From Clostridium sp. 12(A) (GTDB lineage Bacteria > Bacillota > Clostridia > Lachnospirales > Lachnospiraceae), in contig JAGI01000002.1 in the NCBI GenBank assembly GCA_000526575.1, positions 2,465,501-2,529,500 on the forward strand: a stretch of DNA of 64,000 nt, given 5' to 3'. Within the stretch, counting starts at the first letter, position 1, and every line of letters starts with the position of its first letter. The notes beneath the pieces are model-generated. The model was not told the origin of the DNA, did not search any database, and saw only the letters and a program-made list of their open reading frames with translations. Both the position numbers and the translations under genes were made by a program. Positions 8,424 through 17,957 of this stretch are shown here, piece by piece.

Positions 8424-9995
8424 TTATACATCGACTTTGTTTAAAGACTTTGCTGAACCCATACTTAGTAACAACCAAAAAATCGGTGTAACGATTGGTA
8501 GATTCAAATTAACAAATGCTTGTGCACTATAGCACATAACACCAAATGCAATTGCTACAATATATGAGTTATTGTTTTTACTATTAAAGCAACTCTTTAT
8601 AAACATGATTAAAGCAGAAACATAAAAAGTTAGTCCTAATATTCCTACAGTAATTAAAGAGTGTAAGTATTCATTATGGGCGCTATCAAAAATTTCATTA
8701 TAAGGATTACCCGCAGTTTTTCTTAATAATAAGATACCAAATGTCTCTGGTCCGTAACCCACAATTTTCTTCCATATTGGCAAATTCAAAAAGCATTCCA
8801 TAGCATTCCGCCATATATACCCCCTATGCGTTCCCCAATCATCATTAAAAAGCAGATAATTACTTGCAGAACTATATCGCTCAATGTTTCCAGAAACATT
8901 ACAATCATACAAAATAAACGCAAGCCCAAACATGACTATAGAAATAATTGTTATCCATATATATATAAGTCTTTTTCCATAATATCTTAATTGAACGTTT
9001 CTTTTACTTTCAAAAAATATAAATATTAAAATAAGCAACCATAACGATATTACTATATAATGTAGCCACTTAAAACTAATTACCAAATTAAAGGCGCTAT
9101 CTATTCCAAGTACATTATTACTAAAAAATGTATTAATCCAATCTATACATTGAGATACAGTAAAAAAAGTGGCAATAATTATTAAATATCTTTTTAAACC
9201 AGAACTGTTACTAAAGAGATATATAGGTAGTAATCCAAACAATATCGCTAAAGAAAGATACGCATTATCACTAACTCCCATAATAATGGCAAAAAAACCG
9301 ATCGTCATACTCGCATAGTAATAGTACATCTTTAAAGTATTTTTTTCAGTTGCAAACAAAACAGCAGCTATGCCAATAACAACACCCATGTAAGCTGTAT
9401 AAGTATTTATATTACCAATTGTTGAAGTGAAAATAGGTCTCTGGCTTTCAAGCATTAATTCTTTAAAGCGAAATATATCCAACTTGAAATAATCTGTAAT
9501 ACCAAACAAACAAACGACAATTCCTGTAGCAATGAAACTATCTATATACCAACCTTTAAAAATCCAGAATCTGCTTACACAAAAATATGACAAGACATAT
9601 AACGTTATTAGAAATAGTCCTGTATATCTTCCTTCATTTCCCCAAAAGGATTCGTATAAGTAATCCGATGTTAGTGTAGACAAAAATGCCACAAGCCAAT
9701 ATAGCAAGATTAAAACATCAACTTTTGAAAATTTATTAATACTATTTTTAATATCAAATCTTTTTATTCCCAGAGTATTTTTTGAGGTTCTACTTATCAA
9801 AAAAAATACTATCAATAAAAACAACATTAATATGGTACAAAAGCAATAATAAAAATATTTAACTATGAGTATGTCAAAATATCGATCTCTAACCACTAAA
9901 GGAAGACCTATTCCTATTAATAAAACATATACTCCAATCAGAATTGACTGTAAACTCTTTTTTCTATTAATTTCATTATGAGTATTTGACAGCAT
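8424..9995 (-). CDS. O-antigen ligase/polymerase family membrane protein
   Basis: This 523-aa protein has about eleven hydrophobic segments and a large outside loop near residues 370-450 carrying 'WGTHRGYIWRNAMECF', 'GYGPETFGILL' and 'DSAHNEYLHSL', the pattern of the O-antigen ligase (Wzy_C/WaaL/WsfB) family. Members either polymerise repeat units or transfer the finished glycan to lipid or protein on the outer membrane face. In S-layer glycosylation clusters of Gram-positive Bacilli a homologue acts as the protein transferase. Because an ABC exporter is also present, a ligase role is more plausible here than a Wzy role, but this is inference. The start is supported by AAAGGA upstream. It is the first gene of the AT-rich cluster. 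Confidence 0.85.
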   Translation of the reverse strand: MLSNTHNEINRKKSLQSILIGVYVLLIGIGLPLVVRDRYFDILIVKYFYYCFCTILMLFLLIVFFLISRTSKNTLGIKRFDIKNSINKFSKVDVLILLYWLVAFLSTLTSDYLYESFWGNEGRYTGLFLITLYVLSYFCVSRFWIFKGWYIDSFIATGIVVCLFGITDYFKLDIFRFKELMLESQRPIFTSTIGNINTYTAYMGVVIGIAAVLFATEKNTLKMYYYYASMTIGFFAIIMGVSDNAYLSLAILFGLLPIYLFSNSSGLKRYLIIIATFFTVSQCIDWINTFFSNNVLGIDSAFNLVISFKWLHYIVISLWLLILIFIFFESKRNVQLRYYGKRLIYIWITIISIVMFGLAFILYDCNVSGNIERYSSASNYLLFNDDWGTHRGYIWRNAMECFLNLPIWKKIVGYGPETFGILLLRKTAGNPYNEIFDSAHNEYLHSLITVGILGLTFYVSALIMFIKSCFNSKNNNSYIVAIAFGVMCYSAQAFVNLNLPIVTPIFWLLLSMGSAKSLNKVDV

Positions 9996-10729
9996 GATCA
10001 GGATATTCCTTTCTCAAAAATATTATGCTAACTTAAAACTCTACTTAAAAATTGCTATTTATTCATAGAAAACTAATAATGATATATTGTATAGCATTAG
10101 AAGTAAAATAAATAGAAAAATATCAGATCTATGGCTATTCGTTATCAATTATTTCAATTGAAGATGATAATACTTTCTTGTTAACAAAAAATGAACACTT
10201 TCTGAAAAATCAAATTACGCGCTAAGCCATTTGACCCATCTTCAAAAAAATATCAGCAATCAAGGCACAATCAGAAGTCATTTGTATATTACATATAAAT
10301 TCCATACATAGAATTATTAGTGTTTTTCCCTATGTAGAAACTTAATACGCGAGTACCATTTTCCATCATTTATCTTGGAAGCATCGATACTAGTCAAAGC
10401 TCTAGAGATCTTAGCTGATTTCTCTCAGTAAAACCTGTTTATCTATAGGATTAATACTTCAGAAGGCTAATCAAAATGATAAAATATAAATAGAAGCACT
10501 TATTGAATATAAAATTTGATTAGATAGTAAGCCACTTCGAAGTACCCCAATTTATTGAATGTAAATACTAATGCTCGACTACTTGATCTTACATGATAGA
10601 AAATTAGTCAGGGCAGGTAAGCATATTTAGTATACTTAAAACCAACATATAATATAACTGAATATGAAAATTCTTACGTAAGAATAGAGAATACTAGTTA
10701 GTTTTTTATAAAACTAAAATAACATTTTC
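9996..10729 (-). other. Gene-free AT-rich stretch
   Basis: No credible gene is visible on either strand. It must contain the promoter of the ligase/polymerase gene; the only weak candidate is a TACAAT box near 10090 on the minus strand without a good -35. A perfect 16-bp palindrome (ATTCTTAC with GTAAGAAT) lies at 10670-10685. The base composition matches the AT-rich cluster on its left rather than the genes on its right. Confidence 0.5.
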
Positions 10730-10787
10730 AAAAAAGAGGGTATCCCTCCATGCCACAAAGCGACCTAAGGAATACCCTCTTTTTTTA
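10730..10787 (-). terminator. Bidirectional intrinsic terminator after the surface protein gene
   Basis: The arms at 10734-10747 and 10768-10781 pair over 14 bp with one mismatch (AAGAGGGTAT with ATACCCTCTT at the base). T-runs flank both sides, so it works for the minus-strand gene ending at 10805 and also in the plus direction. Confidence 0.85.
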
Positions 10788-10804
10788 TTTAAGAAAAACC
10801 CAAA

Positions 10805-12481
10805 TTAGTCTTCTACGAATACAGATTTGATGTTTTCACCAGTCTGAAGATAGCATGTGTCATTACCATCTTTAGCTTTGGATTTGCCCTTCTGAACTGC
10901 GCCAGAAGTATTAACCAGCTTATACTCTACGCCTTTAGCTTTAGCAGCTGTATAGTTAATGTTGTAATACTCTGTATAATCTCCACTATCTAACTTAGTA
11001 GTATCATTTGTACGAACTCCAAGTTCAAATGCATCTGCAAGGAACTCATCAGTTGTTAATAATGTATAAGAAGTTGGAGCTTTAGCATCACTAGAATCAA
11101 CCTTAATTACAGCATACTTATCATCTTTATCAGCTTTTAAAAGCATACCAGCTAAATAGTATTTGCTGTCATCAACACCAGTCTTACCAGCGCCTTTGAA
11201 GCTACCAGACTTATTAAATAAGAAGTTGAAAGAATCACCATCAATACTTACAGTCTGTTTTCCAGTCTTCATAGAACCATCATTGCCATCACCGAAGTAG
11301 TATACACGATACTGGCCAGAAACTAAATCATTTGCAGAAGCTTTGAAATGATCTTCTGTGTCGTAAGGAAGAGCGCCGTCATCATCTAAGAACTCAGAAA
11401 CAGCTTTTCCATCAGTCTTGACGAACCATAAACCATCTTTCATTCTTCCATAGTTGTCAAACATATATTTCTTACCGTTGATTGTCTTAATTTCAGATGT
11501 AACGATATCGCCATCACCATCTGCATAGTACCAGTAAGAAGAATCATCATCATATTTACCCTTCTGTAAATTCTCATCAGGAACAACCTTGAACCAACCC
11601 TTGGTTACTCTTGCACCATCTTCTACAGAATTGAAATACTTGAAGCTAGAAGAATATGTTGCGATACCCTGGCTAGCAACGTCTGGAGTAGCATCAAAAA
11701 TCACCCACTCAGCATTCATACGGCCATCAGCATCGAAGCTATATTTCTTTCCATTAATTCCTTTTCCATCTTTGCTTACAATTTTTTTACCATTGCTCTG
11801 GAAATAGAACCAACGTGTCTGATTTTCATCATCAAATACATTATTGCTTGAGTATCCAGGAATATTACCTGCGTTCTCATACTCATCATCTACGATATCG
11901 ATAGACTTCCAACCAATAGTCTGAGCACCATCGTTTTCGTCGCCTAAGTAATAAAGGCCGCCTTCGTCTGATTTCCATGCAGAATCTCCGGTAACTCTTT
12001 CACCTTCTTTATTAACCCAACCGTACAGCATCTTACCTTCATCATCAAAGATGTATTTTTTACCATTAACGGTTTTGAAAGTAGGAGTTGTGCTATTGCT
12101 GGAAGCTTTGTAAGCCTTTCCGTTAGAACCGAAGTAGTACCAGTGGTTAGCTGGCTCTTCATCGCTGTCACCATCATAATCTTCATTTTCAATGGAAACC
12201 CACTTATTAGCAACCATGGAACCGTTCTCATCTACATAGTAGTAGTTATCATTGAATTCAACGATAACGTCGGTAGCCATTTCGCCATCTTCGTTTAAGT
12301 AGAACCAGTTGTCACCGGATTTCTCCCACTTCTCTGTTTCCTTGTCGCCATTCTTGTCATAGTACACCCATGTACCATTTTCTTCCTGCCAGCCAGTAGC
12401 TGCGAAAGAGGACATGGAAGCGCCTAAAGCAAGAAGTGCTGCTGTTGATAATACAGCAACTAATTTAGTCTGCTTTCTCAT
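10805..12481 (-). CDS. Secreted cell-wall-binding-repeat surface protein
   Basis: This 558-aa exported protein has a signal peptide (MRKQTK, hydrophobic core, cleavage near SSFA-ATGW). It consists mostly of degenerate choline/wall-binding repeats of the form W-Y-Y/F-x(4-6)-G (for example NWFYLNEDG, HWYYFGSNG, YWYYADGDG), with acidic inserts and a C-terminal 110 residues lacking clear repeats. No enzyme domain is visible. I place the start at 12481 because a near-perfect promoter lies inside the longer frame to 12628 and AAAGGAGAG precedes this ATG. The very strong promoter and terminator suggest an abundant wall protein. It sits between the glycan cluster and the choline activation genes, so it may be noncovalently bound to wall choline and may be a glycan acceptor (inference). 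Confidence 0.85.
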   Translation of the reverse strand: MRKQTKLVAVLSTAALLALGASMSSFAATGWQEENGTWVYYDKNGDKETEKWEKSGDNWFYLNEDGEMATDVIVEFNDNYYYVDENGSMVANKWVSIENEDYDGDSDEEPANHWYYFGSNGKAYKASSNSTTPTFKTVNGKKYIFDDEGKMLYGWVNKEGERVTGDSAWKSDEGGLYYLGDENDGAQTIGWKSIDIVDDEYENAGNIPGYSSNNVFDDENQTRWFYFQSNGKKIVSKDGKGINGKKYSFDADGRMNAEWVIFDATPDVASQGIATYSSSFKYFNSVEDGARVTKGWFKVVPDENLQKGKYDDDSSYWYYADGDGDIVTSEIKTINGKKYMFDNYGRMKDGLWFVKTDGKAVSEFLDDDGALPYDTEDHFKASANDLVSGQYRVYYFGDGNDGSMKTGKQTVSIDGDSFNFLFNKSGSFKGAGKTGVDDSKYYLAGMLLKADKDDKYAVIKVDSSDAKAPTSYTLLTTDEFLADAFELGVRTNDTTKLDSGDYTEYYNINYTAAKAKGVEYKLVNTSGAVQKGKSKAKDGNDTCYLQTGENIKSVFVED

Positions 12482-12547
12482 AATAAATGCACTCTCCTTT
12501 TTCTTCTTGAAATACTTTTCTGAAATTCCTAATAGCATTACGAGGTA

Positions 12548-12576
12548 ATTATACTTCCTCAAATGGAAATTATCAA
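12548..12576 (-). promoter_or_regulatory. Strong promoter of the surface protein gene
   Basis: TTGATA (12571-12576) and a perfect TATAAT (12548-12553) are spaced by 17 bases on the minus strand, giving a leader of about 60 bases before the ATG at 12481. It is one of the closest-to-consensus promoters in the window. Confidence 0.85.
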
Positions 12577-12846
12577 TACTTTTTTTACATTTTTTGCATA
12601 TTTTGCAAAATATAAATAAAATTAACAATTCCGGAAGAAGCTATCAATTCCTCCATCACATGGAACAGTATAATACATATTCTGGGAAATTACCATAACT
12701 TTTCTCTGTTCATTTTCTTACATAATTATTACGAAACTGGATTTTCTTTCAATAATTGTACTTTTATTCATACACTCTCCGTATTTAGGGTGAAAACGGG
12801 GTCTGAATGCGTCTTTTCAGGTTGATATTTTATTATGAGTCTAATA

Positions 12847-12874
12847 TTGATTTTTACCATTTCAATGGTATAAT
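12847..12874 (+). promoter_or_regulatory. Promoter of the choline activation gene
   Basis: TTGATT (12847-12852) and TATAAT (12869-12874) are spaced by 16 bases, with expected initiation near 12881 and a leader of about 90 bases. It faces away from the surface protein promoter across roughly 270 bp. Confidence 0.8.
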
Positions 12875-12971
12875 GTTCACATAATCATTATTTAGTGTTA
12901 AGATTGAACATGCTATTGAATTTCATTTGATACAACTTTACTTATTATTTTATATACGGAGGCGTAATGCT

Positions 12972-14798
12972 ATGGATCGTAATGTTATTGTTTGCCGCTC
13001 AATTTTTGAAAATCCTGCTGTGACTCAAAGAGAGCTTGCTAAGGAACTTCATATTTCCCTGGGAACTGCCAATAGTCTGGTTAAGGAATGTCTAGATAAA
13101 CAGCTGATTGAAGTTAACAAGGGAAACGAAACTTATGAACTTCTTCCTGAAGGACAGGCTCTGCTGGAGAAGCATAAAGTGGATGGTGCTGTTATTATTG
13201 CAGCCGGATTTGGTTCCCGTTTTGTTCCACTCACCTTTGAAACACCAAAGGGATTACTTGAAGTCTTTGGTGAGCGTATGATTGAACGCCAGATCCGCCA
13301 ACTTCATGAGGTCGGAATCACTGATATTACCATTGTAGTTGGATACTTGAAAGAGAAGTTTGAATACCTTATAGATAAATATCAGGTCAAGCTTTTATAT
13401 AATCCGGAATACTCTAAAAAGAATACACTTACCACCATTTATCAAGCCAGAGAACTTTTCCGTGGTAAAAACATGTATGTTCTATCATCGGATAACTGGA
13501 TGAGACACAACATGTATCACGCCTATGAAGGCGGTGCGTGGTATTCCGCCTCTTATATGGAAGGTGAAACTTCAGAATGGTGTCTTGATTATAATAAGAA
13601 AGGACGCATTTTAAACGTTTTTGTAGGAGGTAAGGACCAGTGGGTCATGTATGGGCCTGCATTTTTCTCCAAATCATTTTCCAGTAAGTTTTTACCAGTA
13701 CTGGAGGAATACTACCATCTTCCAGGAACAGAGCAGTTCTACTGGGAAAATGTCTACATGGAAATGCTGTCAGGGGAAGCAGCAAAACGACTGCCGGATC
13801 TCCCAGAGGCAAAGGAAGAAATTGAGATGTATATCAACCGGAGACAGGCGGACGAGGTCTATGAATTTGAAAACCTGGAAGAGCTTCGTCGGTTTGATGT
13901 GAAATATCAGCGTCATTCGGATAATGAAGCCATGGAACTGGTTTCTAAGGTATTTCAGGTTTCTGAATCTGAAATCACAGAAATTCGCTGTTTAAAGGCT
14001 GGTATGACCAACAAATCATTCCTCTTTAAAATCAAAGACCGCCATTATATCTGCCGGATTCCAGGGCCTGGTACTGAGCTTTTAATCAACAGGCAACAGG
14101 AAAAAGAAGTTTATGATGCCACCCATGACCTGGGGATTTCAGAAAAGATCGTTTACTTTAGCGGAGAAACAGGATATAAGATTGCTGAGTTTTATGAAGG
14201 GGCTCACAATGCAGATGCGGAAAACGAAGATGAAATCAGCCGTTGCTTAAAGCTTGTGCGCAAATTCCACCAGTCTGGTTTAAAGGTCTCCCACTCCTTT
14301 GATTTTAAAGAAAGAATCGAGTTTTATGAAAAGCTTTGCAAAGCGAGTGGTGACATTTTATTTGATGATTATAACCTGGTACGGGGCTGTATGAAGGAAT
14401 TGCTGGATCGCCTTGACGGACTTGGACATGAGAAGGTGCTCTCTCATCTGGATACGGTAGTGGATAATTTCCTCATTCTTCCTGATGGTGATATCAGACT
14501 GATCGACTGGGAATATGCGGGTATGTGTGATCCTTTGGTGGACATTGCCATGTGCGCAATCTATTCCTATTATAATGAAGAGCAAACGAATCGGCTCATT
14601 GAGATTTATTTTGAGCGTGAGCCTTCCATGGAGGAGCGGTTTACGGTTTATGCATATATGGCTCTTGGAGGATTTTTATGGAGTCTTTGGGCTGTTTATA
14701 AGGCTTCTCTTGGAGAAGAATTTGGCGAATACACGTTAATCATGTATCGGTACGCCAAGAACTACTATAAAAAATGTAGTAAAATTGTATTAGAATGA
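12972..14798 (+). CDS. HTH-LicC-LicA fusion: choline-phosphate cytidylyltransferase and choline kinase
   Basis: This 608-aa protein has three parts. Residues 1-65 form a winged-helix-like domain (VTQRELAKELHISLGTANSL). About 74-300 is a nucleotidyltransferase with AAGFGSRFVPLTFETPKGLL and a downstream SSDNW motif, the LicC type that makes CDP-choline from phosphocholine. About 315-600 is a choline/ethanolamine kinase-like domain with HLDTVVDNFLIL and LIDWEYAG (catalytic Asp/Asn and metal Asp), the LicA type. Together they would turn choline into CDP-choline for phosphocholine decoration of wall polymers; the transferase LicD and a choline transporter are not in this window. GGAGG at 12958-12962 selects the ATG at 12972. 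Two choline-binding proteins follow. The DNA-binding-like head might allow self-regulation, but this is unproven. Confidence 0.85.
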   Translation: MDRNVIVCRSIFENPAVTQRELAKELHISLGTANSLVKECLDKQLIEVNKGNETYELLPEGQALLEKHKVDGAVIIAAGFGSRFVPLTFETPKGLLEVFGERMIERQIRQLHEVGITDITIVVGYLKEKFEYLIDKYQVKLLYNPEYSKKNTLTTIYQARELFRGKNMYVLSSDNWMRHNMYHAYEGGAWYSASYMEGETSEWCLDYNKKGRILNVFVGGKDQWVMYGPAFFSKSFSSKFLPVLEEYYHLPGTEQFYWENVYMEMLSGEAAKRLPDLPEAKEEIEMYINRRQADEVYEFENLEELRRFDVKYQRHSDNEAMELVSKVFQVSESEITEIRCLKAGMTNKSFLFKIKDRHYICRIPGPGTELLINRQQEKEVYDATHDLGISEKIVYFSGETGYKIAEFYEGAHNADAENEDEISRCLKLVRKFHQSGLKVSHSFDFKERIEFYEKLCKASGDILFDDYNLVRGCMKELLDRLDGLGHEKVLSHLDTVVDNFLILPDGDIRLIDWEYAGMCDPLVDIAMCAIYSYYNEEQTNRLIEIYFEREPSMEERFTVYAYMALGGFLWSLWAVYKASLGEEFGEYTLIMYRYAKNYYKKCSKIVLE

Positions 14799-14858
14799 CA
14801 TTTTTGGAAATTTGTCTGCAAATCGTAATAAAATATTTAGGTATTCTATCTGCTCCTA

Positions 14859-14867
14859 TGCTATAAT
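14859..14867 (+). promoter_or_regulatory. Extended -10 promoter before the choline-binding protein
   Basis: TGC immediately precedes TATAAT (14862-14867), an extended -10 element, with no clear -35. Initiation would be near 14874, about 40 bases before the ATG at 14915. Confidence 0.6.
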
Positions 14868-14914
14868 GGCACTATGTGTAAATAGTTATGTTAGAACAGG
14901 AGGAAGAGAACGGT

Positions 14915-16018
14915 ATGCGATATGGAAAAAAGGCAACAGCTTTTTTACTGGCTGGGCTTATAGGGACCGCTTCCCTTATACCTGCTGGTACAGCCTGGGC
15001 TGCCACCGGTTGGGTCTCAGAGGGTTCCCAGTGGAAATACATTGACCAGGATGGGTCTGTTCATAAAGGATGGGTCAAGACATCAGACGGCAAATTTTAT
15101 TTCCTTGATCTTTCAACTGGCTTAATGTCAACTGGATGGAAACAGATTAACGGAAGCTGGTACTATTTTCATTCCAATGGCGCCATGGCTACCAAGTGGA
15201 TTCAAAATGGCGGAAAATATTATTATCTCATGGATGATACAGGAATCCTTGTTAAGGGTTGGCTTAAGATAGGCAATGATTATTATTACATGAAGGGTGA
15301 CGGGTCCATGGCTACCGGTTGGCGGGAGATGGACGGCGGCTGGTACTACTTTAAGGACGATGGCAAATGTGTCATTGGCTGGGGCCAGGTAGGAAATGAC
15401 TGGTTCTATTTCGGCTCTGACGGAAAGATGGTTACCGGCTGGAATAAGATTGAGAATTCTTATTATTATTTAAATGGAGATTCTAAATCTGTATTAGGCA
15501 AGATGATGACTGGGTGGCTCAGTGATGGCACCAATAAGTATTATATGGATACAAGCAACGGCAAGATGGCCCATGGTTGGAAACAGATTGAAGGATCCTG
15601 GTATTATTTTAATGATTCCGGTCATATGATGACTGGGTGGGTTCAGCTCTCTAATGTTTATTACTATCTTGATCCCTCAACTGGAAAGATGGCTACAAAC
15701 ACCACTCTGACCATTGATGGAAAAAGCTATTCCTTTGCTTCTAACGGAGCGTACCAGAACAATAACGGCACTCCGACTTCCACATCGTCAAACGGAAATT
15801 CTTCAGATACCACTCCTGGTAATTCTAATACAACACCAGGCGGGAATAGTAACTCTGGATCTGGTTCTGGCGGACCGGGAGGTACTTCTTCCGGAAATAA
15901 TACATTAAGCGGAACACCGGGCAGCTCCTCCAATGACACTCCTGGAGGCTCCTCGAACTCTTCCAACAGCGGCGGCGTATACCAATTGTCACCTGGACTT
16001 ACCAATGGTCCTGGCTGA
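14915..16018 (+). CDS. Choline-binding repeat protein with low-complexity tail
   Basis: This 367-aa secreted protein has a signal peptide (MRYGKKATAF, cleavage near AWA-ATGW) and then about eleven tandem choline-binding repeats of roughly 20 residues (TGWKQINGSWYYFHSNGAMA pattern) to about residue 265. A tail of about 90 residues rich in Ser, Gly, Asn, Thr and Pro ends in LTNGPG. There is no catalytic domain. Aromatic residues of such repeats cage choline headgroups of wall teichoic or lipoteichoic polymers. AGGAGG at 14898-14903 selects the ATG at 14915; an ATG nine codons upstream lacks a ribosome site. It is probably a structural or adhesive wall protein paired with the lysozyme that follows. 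Confidence 0.88.
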   Translation: MRYGKKATAFLLAGLIGTASLIPAGTAWAATGWVSEGSQWKYIDQDGSVHKGWVKTSDGKFYFLDLSTGLMSTGWKQINGSWYYFHSNGAMATKWIQNGGKYYYLMDDTGILVKGWLKIGNDYYYMKGDGSMATGWREMDGGWYYFKDDGKCVIGWGQVGNDWFYFGSDGKMVTGWNKIENSYYYLNGDSKSVLGKMMTGWLSDGTNKYYMDTSNGKMAHGWKQIEGSWYYFNDSGHMMTGWVQLSNVYYYLDPSTGKMATNTTLTIDGKSYSFASNGAYQNNNGTPTSTSSNGNSSDTTPGNSNTTPGGNSNSGSGSGGPGGTSSGNNTLSGTPGSSSNDTPGGSSNSSNSGGVYQLSPGLTNGPG

Positions 16019-16039
16019 TTGATTTGATTTAGTATCTGT

Positions 16040-16077
16040 GTGGGTATCTGCAACAAGGCGCAGGTACCCACTTTTTT
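16040..16077 (+). terminator. Intrinsic terminator
   Basis: GTGGGTATCTGC (16040-16051) pairs with GCAGGTACCCAC (16060-16071) over 12 bp with one wobble, followed by six T. It ends the choline-binding protein transcript. Confidence 0.9.
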
Positions 16078-16136
16078 GCTTTATTACATAAAAAGTTACC
16101 AAATAATAGAATTACAAGCGATAAGGAGGTTTTGTT

Positions 16137-17957
16137 TTGAGACACAAAAAGATAGTTATTCGGTTTGCAGCGGCTACGCTTTGCGCTTTTATGGGCATTT
16201 CAACCGGTTTTTATCCTGCCATGAATTCCTGGGCAGCAGCCGGTTATGAACGGGTGAATGGTTCTTATCAGATGAGAGATGGCACTGTGTTGGACCGGGT
16301 CATTGCAAGAGGTATCGACGTTTCCAGGTGGCAGGGCAATGTAGACTGGACAGCCGTGGCTGCCAATGACGTCAGCTTTGTTATGCTAGGAACCAGGTCA
16401 AAAGGCGTGATAGATCCTAATTTTCATACCAATATCAGGGGAGCTTCTGCGGCTGGAATTAAAGTAGGCGCATATATCTACTCTCTGGCTACAACTCCTG
16501 ACATGGCAAGGGAAGAGGCTGATTTTGTACTGAACCTGGTTAAGGATTATCCTGTTAATTTCCCCATTGCATTTGATGCAGAGGACAGCGCCACACTTGG
16601 TTCTCTTCCTCCTACTCAGGTCAGCGAGATCATCAATGCGTTCTGTGACCGCATTCAGGAAGCCGGATATTATCCCATTGTCTATGCTAACGATTACTGG
16701 CTGACGAATAAGATTGATCTATCCAAAATGAAGCGTGATGTCTGGGTTGCCCGCTATGAGGCGCAGCACAAATATCCGGATCCTATTATGTGGCAGGTAA
16801 CCAGTACCGGATCGATTCAGGGGATTAACGGCAATGTTGACATTGATTTTCTTTACAAGGATCTGACTTCAAAGCTTCCTGGAAATCTCTGGAGAACCAT
16901 TGGCGGTAAGACCTATTACTATCAGAATTATGCGGTTCAAAAGGACAGCTGGATCAACGATGGAACAGGTTGGTTCTATATGAATGGAGAGGGCCTGGCG
17001 TCTACCGGATGGCTGGAAAAGGATGGCCAGAAATATTACCTTGACGAAAGCAATGGACGTATGAACACTGGCTGGAAACAGCTTTCTGACCGTTGGTATT
17101 TCTTTAACGGAAGCGGTGCTATGAATACTGGTTGGCTCACGGATAATGGTTCCCGCTATTATTTAAATAATGACGGTACCATGGCATCTGGCTGGTCTAC
17201 CATTGATGGAAAGAAATATTACTTAAATGATTCCTCCGGTCAAATGGTTACTGGTTGGAAAAATCACGATGGGAAATGGTATCACCTTCAGGACGATGGC
17301 GTTATGTCTACCGGCTGGAAGGATATTAACGGCAAGCGGTATCATTTAAACAATGACGGAGTGATGGCCACTGGCTGGTTCACAGAAGGCGATTCTAAGT
17401 ACTTCCTTGGTGACAGCGGTGCGGTTACTACAGGCTGGTCAAAGCTTGATGACACCTGGTATTATTTTAATCAGGGCGGAAGCATGGCATCGGGATGGAC
17501 GAATGTAGACAATACCTGGTATTATCTGTCCAAAGAAGGGAAAATGCAGACTGGCTGGCTGGATGACAGGGGCACTAAGTATTACTTAAGCACCTCTTCT
17601 GGTAAAATGACCGTTGGCTGGAGACAGGTTGACGGAGCATGGTACTATTTCAATGAAGGCGGCGGCATGGCAACTGGCATGGCACAAATTAACGGGAGAC
17701 AGTATTATCTGAATCCTTCCGATGGTAAGATGGCGGTCTCTACGAACATTAATGTTAATGGAGTTTCCTACACGGTAGATTCCAATGGTGTTTGTACGGT
17801 AACGCCTCAGGAGACTCAGGGAACCCCTACTCAGGAAACTCAGGCACAGACGAATCAGCCTGGGAATGGAAGCACTCAGACTCCACCGGCTGAAACTACT
17901 GCTCCTGCTCAGGGTCCTTCCAAAGAGGTTGGTCCTGGTATTGGGTTGTCTAAATAG
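16137..17957 (+). CDS. Choline-binding GH25 lysozyme
   Basis: This 606-aa secreted muramidase has a signal peptide to about residue 35 (NSWA-AAGY). A GH25 domain at about 55-240 follows, with ARGIDVSRWQG at its start, the catalytic DAED acidic pair near 147-150, and the closing 'VDIDFLY'. About thirteen choline-binding repeats fill 245-550, and a Thr/Gln/Pro-rich tail ends in GPGIGLSK. The family cleaves MurNAc-GlcNAc bonds in peptidoglycan; the repeats would dock it on choline-bearing wall polymers, as in phage and pneumococcal Cpl-type enzymes. The start is a TTG at 16137, seven bases after AAGGAGG (16123-16129). The previous gene's terminator lies just upstream, so it has its own promoter, perhaps a TAGAAT box near 16107. 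Confidence 0.93.
   Translation: MRHKKIVIRFAAATLCAFMGISTGFYPAMNSWAAAGYERVNGSYQMRDGTVLDRVIARGIDVSRWQGNVDWTAVAANDVSFVMLGTRSKGVIDPNFHTNIRGASAAGIKVGAYIYSLATTPDMAREEADFVLNLVKDYPVNFPIAFDAEDSATLGSLPPTQVSEIINAFCDRIQEAGYYPIVYANDYWLTNKIDLSKMKRDVWVARYEAQHKYPDPIMWQVTSTGSIQGINGNVDIDFLYKDLTSKLPGNLWRTIGGKTYYYQNYAVQKDSWINDGTGWFYMNGEGLASTGWLEKDGQKYYLDESNGRMNTGWKQLSDRWYFFNGSGAMNTGWLTDNGSRYYLNNDGTMASGWSTIDGKKYYLNDSSGQMVTGWKNHDGKWYHLQDDGVMSTGWKDINGKRYHLNNDGVMATGWFTEGDSKYFLGDSGAVTTGWSKLDDTWYYFNQGGSMASGWTNVDNTWYYLSKEGKMQTGWLDDRGTKYYLSTSSGKMTVGWRQVDGAWYYFNEGGGMATGMAQINGRQYYLNPSDGKMAVSTNINVNGVSYTVDSNGVCTVTPQETQGTPTQETQAQTNQPGNGSTQTPPAETTAPAQGPSKEVGPGIGLSK

Noticed and set aside
8249-8431. Possible 60-aa minus-strand gene between the sugar transferase and the ligase/polymerase
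   Set aside because: It contains the terminator-like hairpin and the sugar transferase promoter, overlaps the ligase stop, and has no ribosome site or recognisable pattern.
10670-10685. Perfect 16-bp palindrome as a regulator site
   Set aside because: It lies in a gene-free tract far from any supported promoter, and AT-rich palindromes of this size can arise by chance; it is only noted in the gap entry.
12482-12628. 49-residue N-terminal extension of the surface protein
   Set aside because: The extension covers a TTGATA-17-TATAAT promoter and would bury the signal peptide; the ATG at 12481 has its own ribosome site.
15714-16071. Overlapping frames in the low-complexity tail of the choline-binding protein on both strands
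   Set aside because: They are by-products of biased Ser/Gly/Pro codons and have no ribosome sites or start context.
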